A stretch of DNA of 35,950 nucleotides, from positions 1 to 35,950 of the forward strand of contig JACVCK010000006.1 in the NCBI GenBank assembly GCA_016742055.1, given 5' to 3'. The position numbers were made by a program, and so were the translations under genes. Source of the stretch: Phycisphaerales bacterium. GTDB taxonomy: Bacteria > Planctomycetota > Phycisphaerae > Phycisphaerales > UBA1924. The notes beneath the pieces were generated by a model that worked only from the letters and a program-made list of their open reading frames with translations, had not been told where the DNA came from and ran no database searches. This document shows positions 35,823 through 35,950 of this stretch, piece after piece; the first letter of the stretch is position 1, and each line of letters starts with the position of its first letter.

Positions 35823-35845
35823 GGTCAAGGCGATTTTTCTTGACC
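35823..35845 (+). repeat. Short inverted repeat downstream of tRNA-Val(CAC)
   Basis: GGTCAAG (35823-35829) and CTTGACC (35839-35845) can pair around a 9-nt loop containing five Ts. It lies 77 nt after the tRNA. There is no T tract after the stem, so it is not a standard terminator. The rest of 35747-35950 shows no gene. Confidence 0.5.
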
Positions 35846-35950
35846 ACCCCCCGATTCGAATGTAGTCCTATTGGCCTCTGAGCCACGTCTCCAGGCGTCT
35901 GCCCGGCACGGCGGGCGCTGCGCGGTTCGGCGGGTCGGACAGGGAACAGG

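Noticed and set aside
35823-35845. Inverted repeat read as a terminator of tRNA-Val(CAC)
   Set aside because: The T run is in the loop, not after the stem, and it lies 77 nt downstream. It is kept only as a repeat.

Overview
The window is a gene-dense, GC-rich chromosomal segment that looks like the phylum Planctomycetota, most likely class Phycisphaerae. This assignment is an inference from content, not from a search. The clues are an outer-membrane/LPS gene set (Kdo transferase, OmpA-type lipoprotein, Mla-type transport proteins), one SecD-SecF fusion, an ExbB-ExbD-ExbD triplet, a secreted M64 peptidase ending in a dockerin-like segment, and rhomboid and site-2 proteases in tandem. I see no insertion sequence, prophage, CRISPR array or rRNA. 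Almost every base lies in a housekeeping or envelope gene, and the long antisense reading frames are GC-driven shadows.

Layout. 1-1160 (+): the end of a type IV pilus/type II secretion inner-membrane operon (PilN-, PilO- and PilP/GspC-like). 1197-4050 (+): an M19 dipeptidase and a secreted M64 metallopeptidase. 4099-7044 (+): tRNA-Val(TAC), then waaA, thiL, tsaE and yacG. 7113-8767 (+): exbB and two exbD genes. 8772-19930 (-): two blocks. One is mlaF-mlaD-xseA-xseB-prepilin peptidase, mostly joined by stop/start overlaps, followed by an OmpA-like lipoprotein that ends in a strong terminator. The other is recG, an HTH regulator, a small unknown protein, polX and a Fur-like regulator. 20006-28723 (+): Nudix hydrolase, site-2 protease, rhomboid, tgt, yajC, secDF and a LysM protein. 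28740-35487 (-): elbB, a FlgI-like lipoprotein and smc. 35673-35746 (+): tRNA-Val(CAC).

Functional themes are envelope building and traffic (waaA, Mla, OmpA, ExbBD, YajC-SecDF, pilus genes and prepilin peptidase), DNA repair and chromosome care (recG, xseAB, polX, smc, yacG), tRNA modification (tsaE, tgt) and membrane proteolysis.

No single obvious new multigene system stands out, but several familiar proteins are built unusually. These are a FlgI/P-ring-like lipoprotein fused to a HEAT-like region, a Fur-family protein with its metal ligands gone, a prepilin peptidase whose two catalytic aspartates lie 323 residues apart, a SecD with a roughly 190-residue Ala-rich insertion, and an Mla pair without its permease. 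At the DNA level, several genes at heads of units have a TANNNT hexamer 6-8 nt before the start codon and no Shine-Dalgarno. This suggests leaderless mRNAs, while genes inside units start with GTG or TTG overlapping the previous stop.
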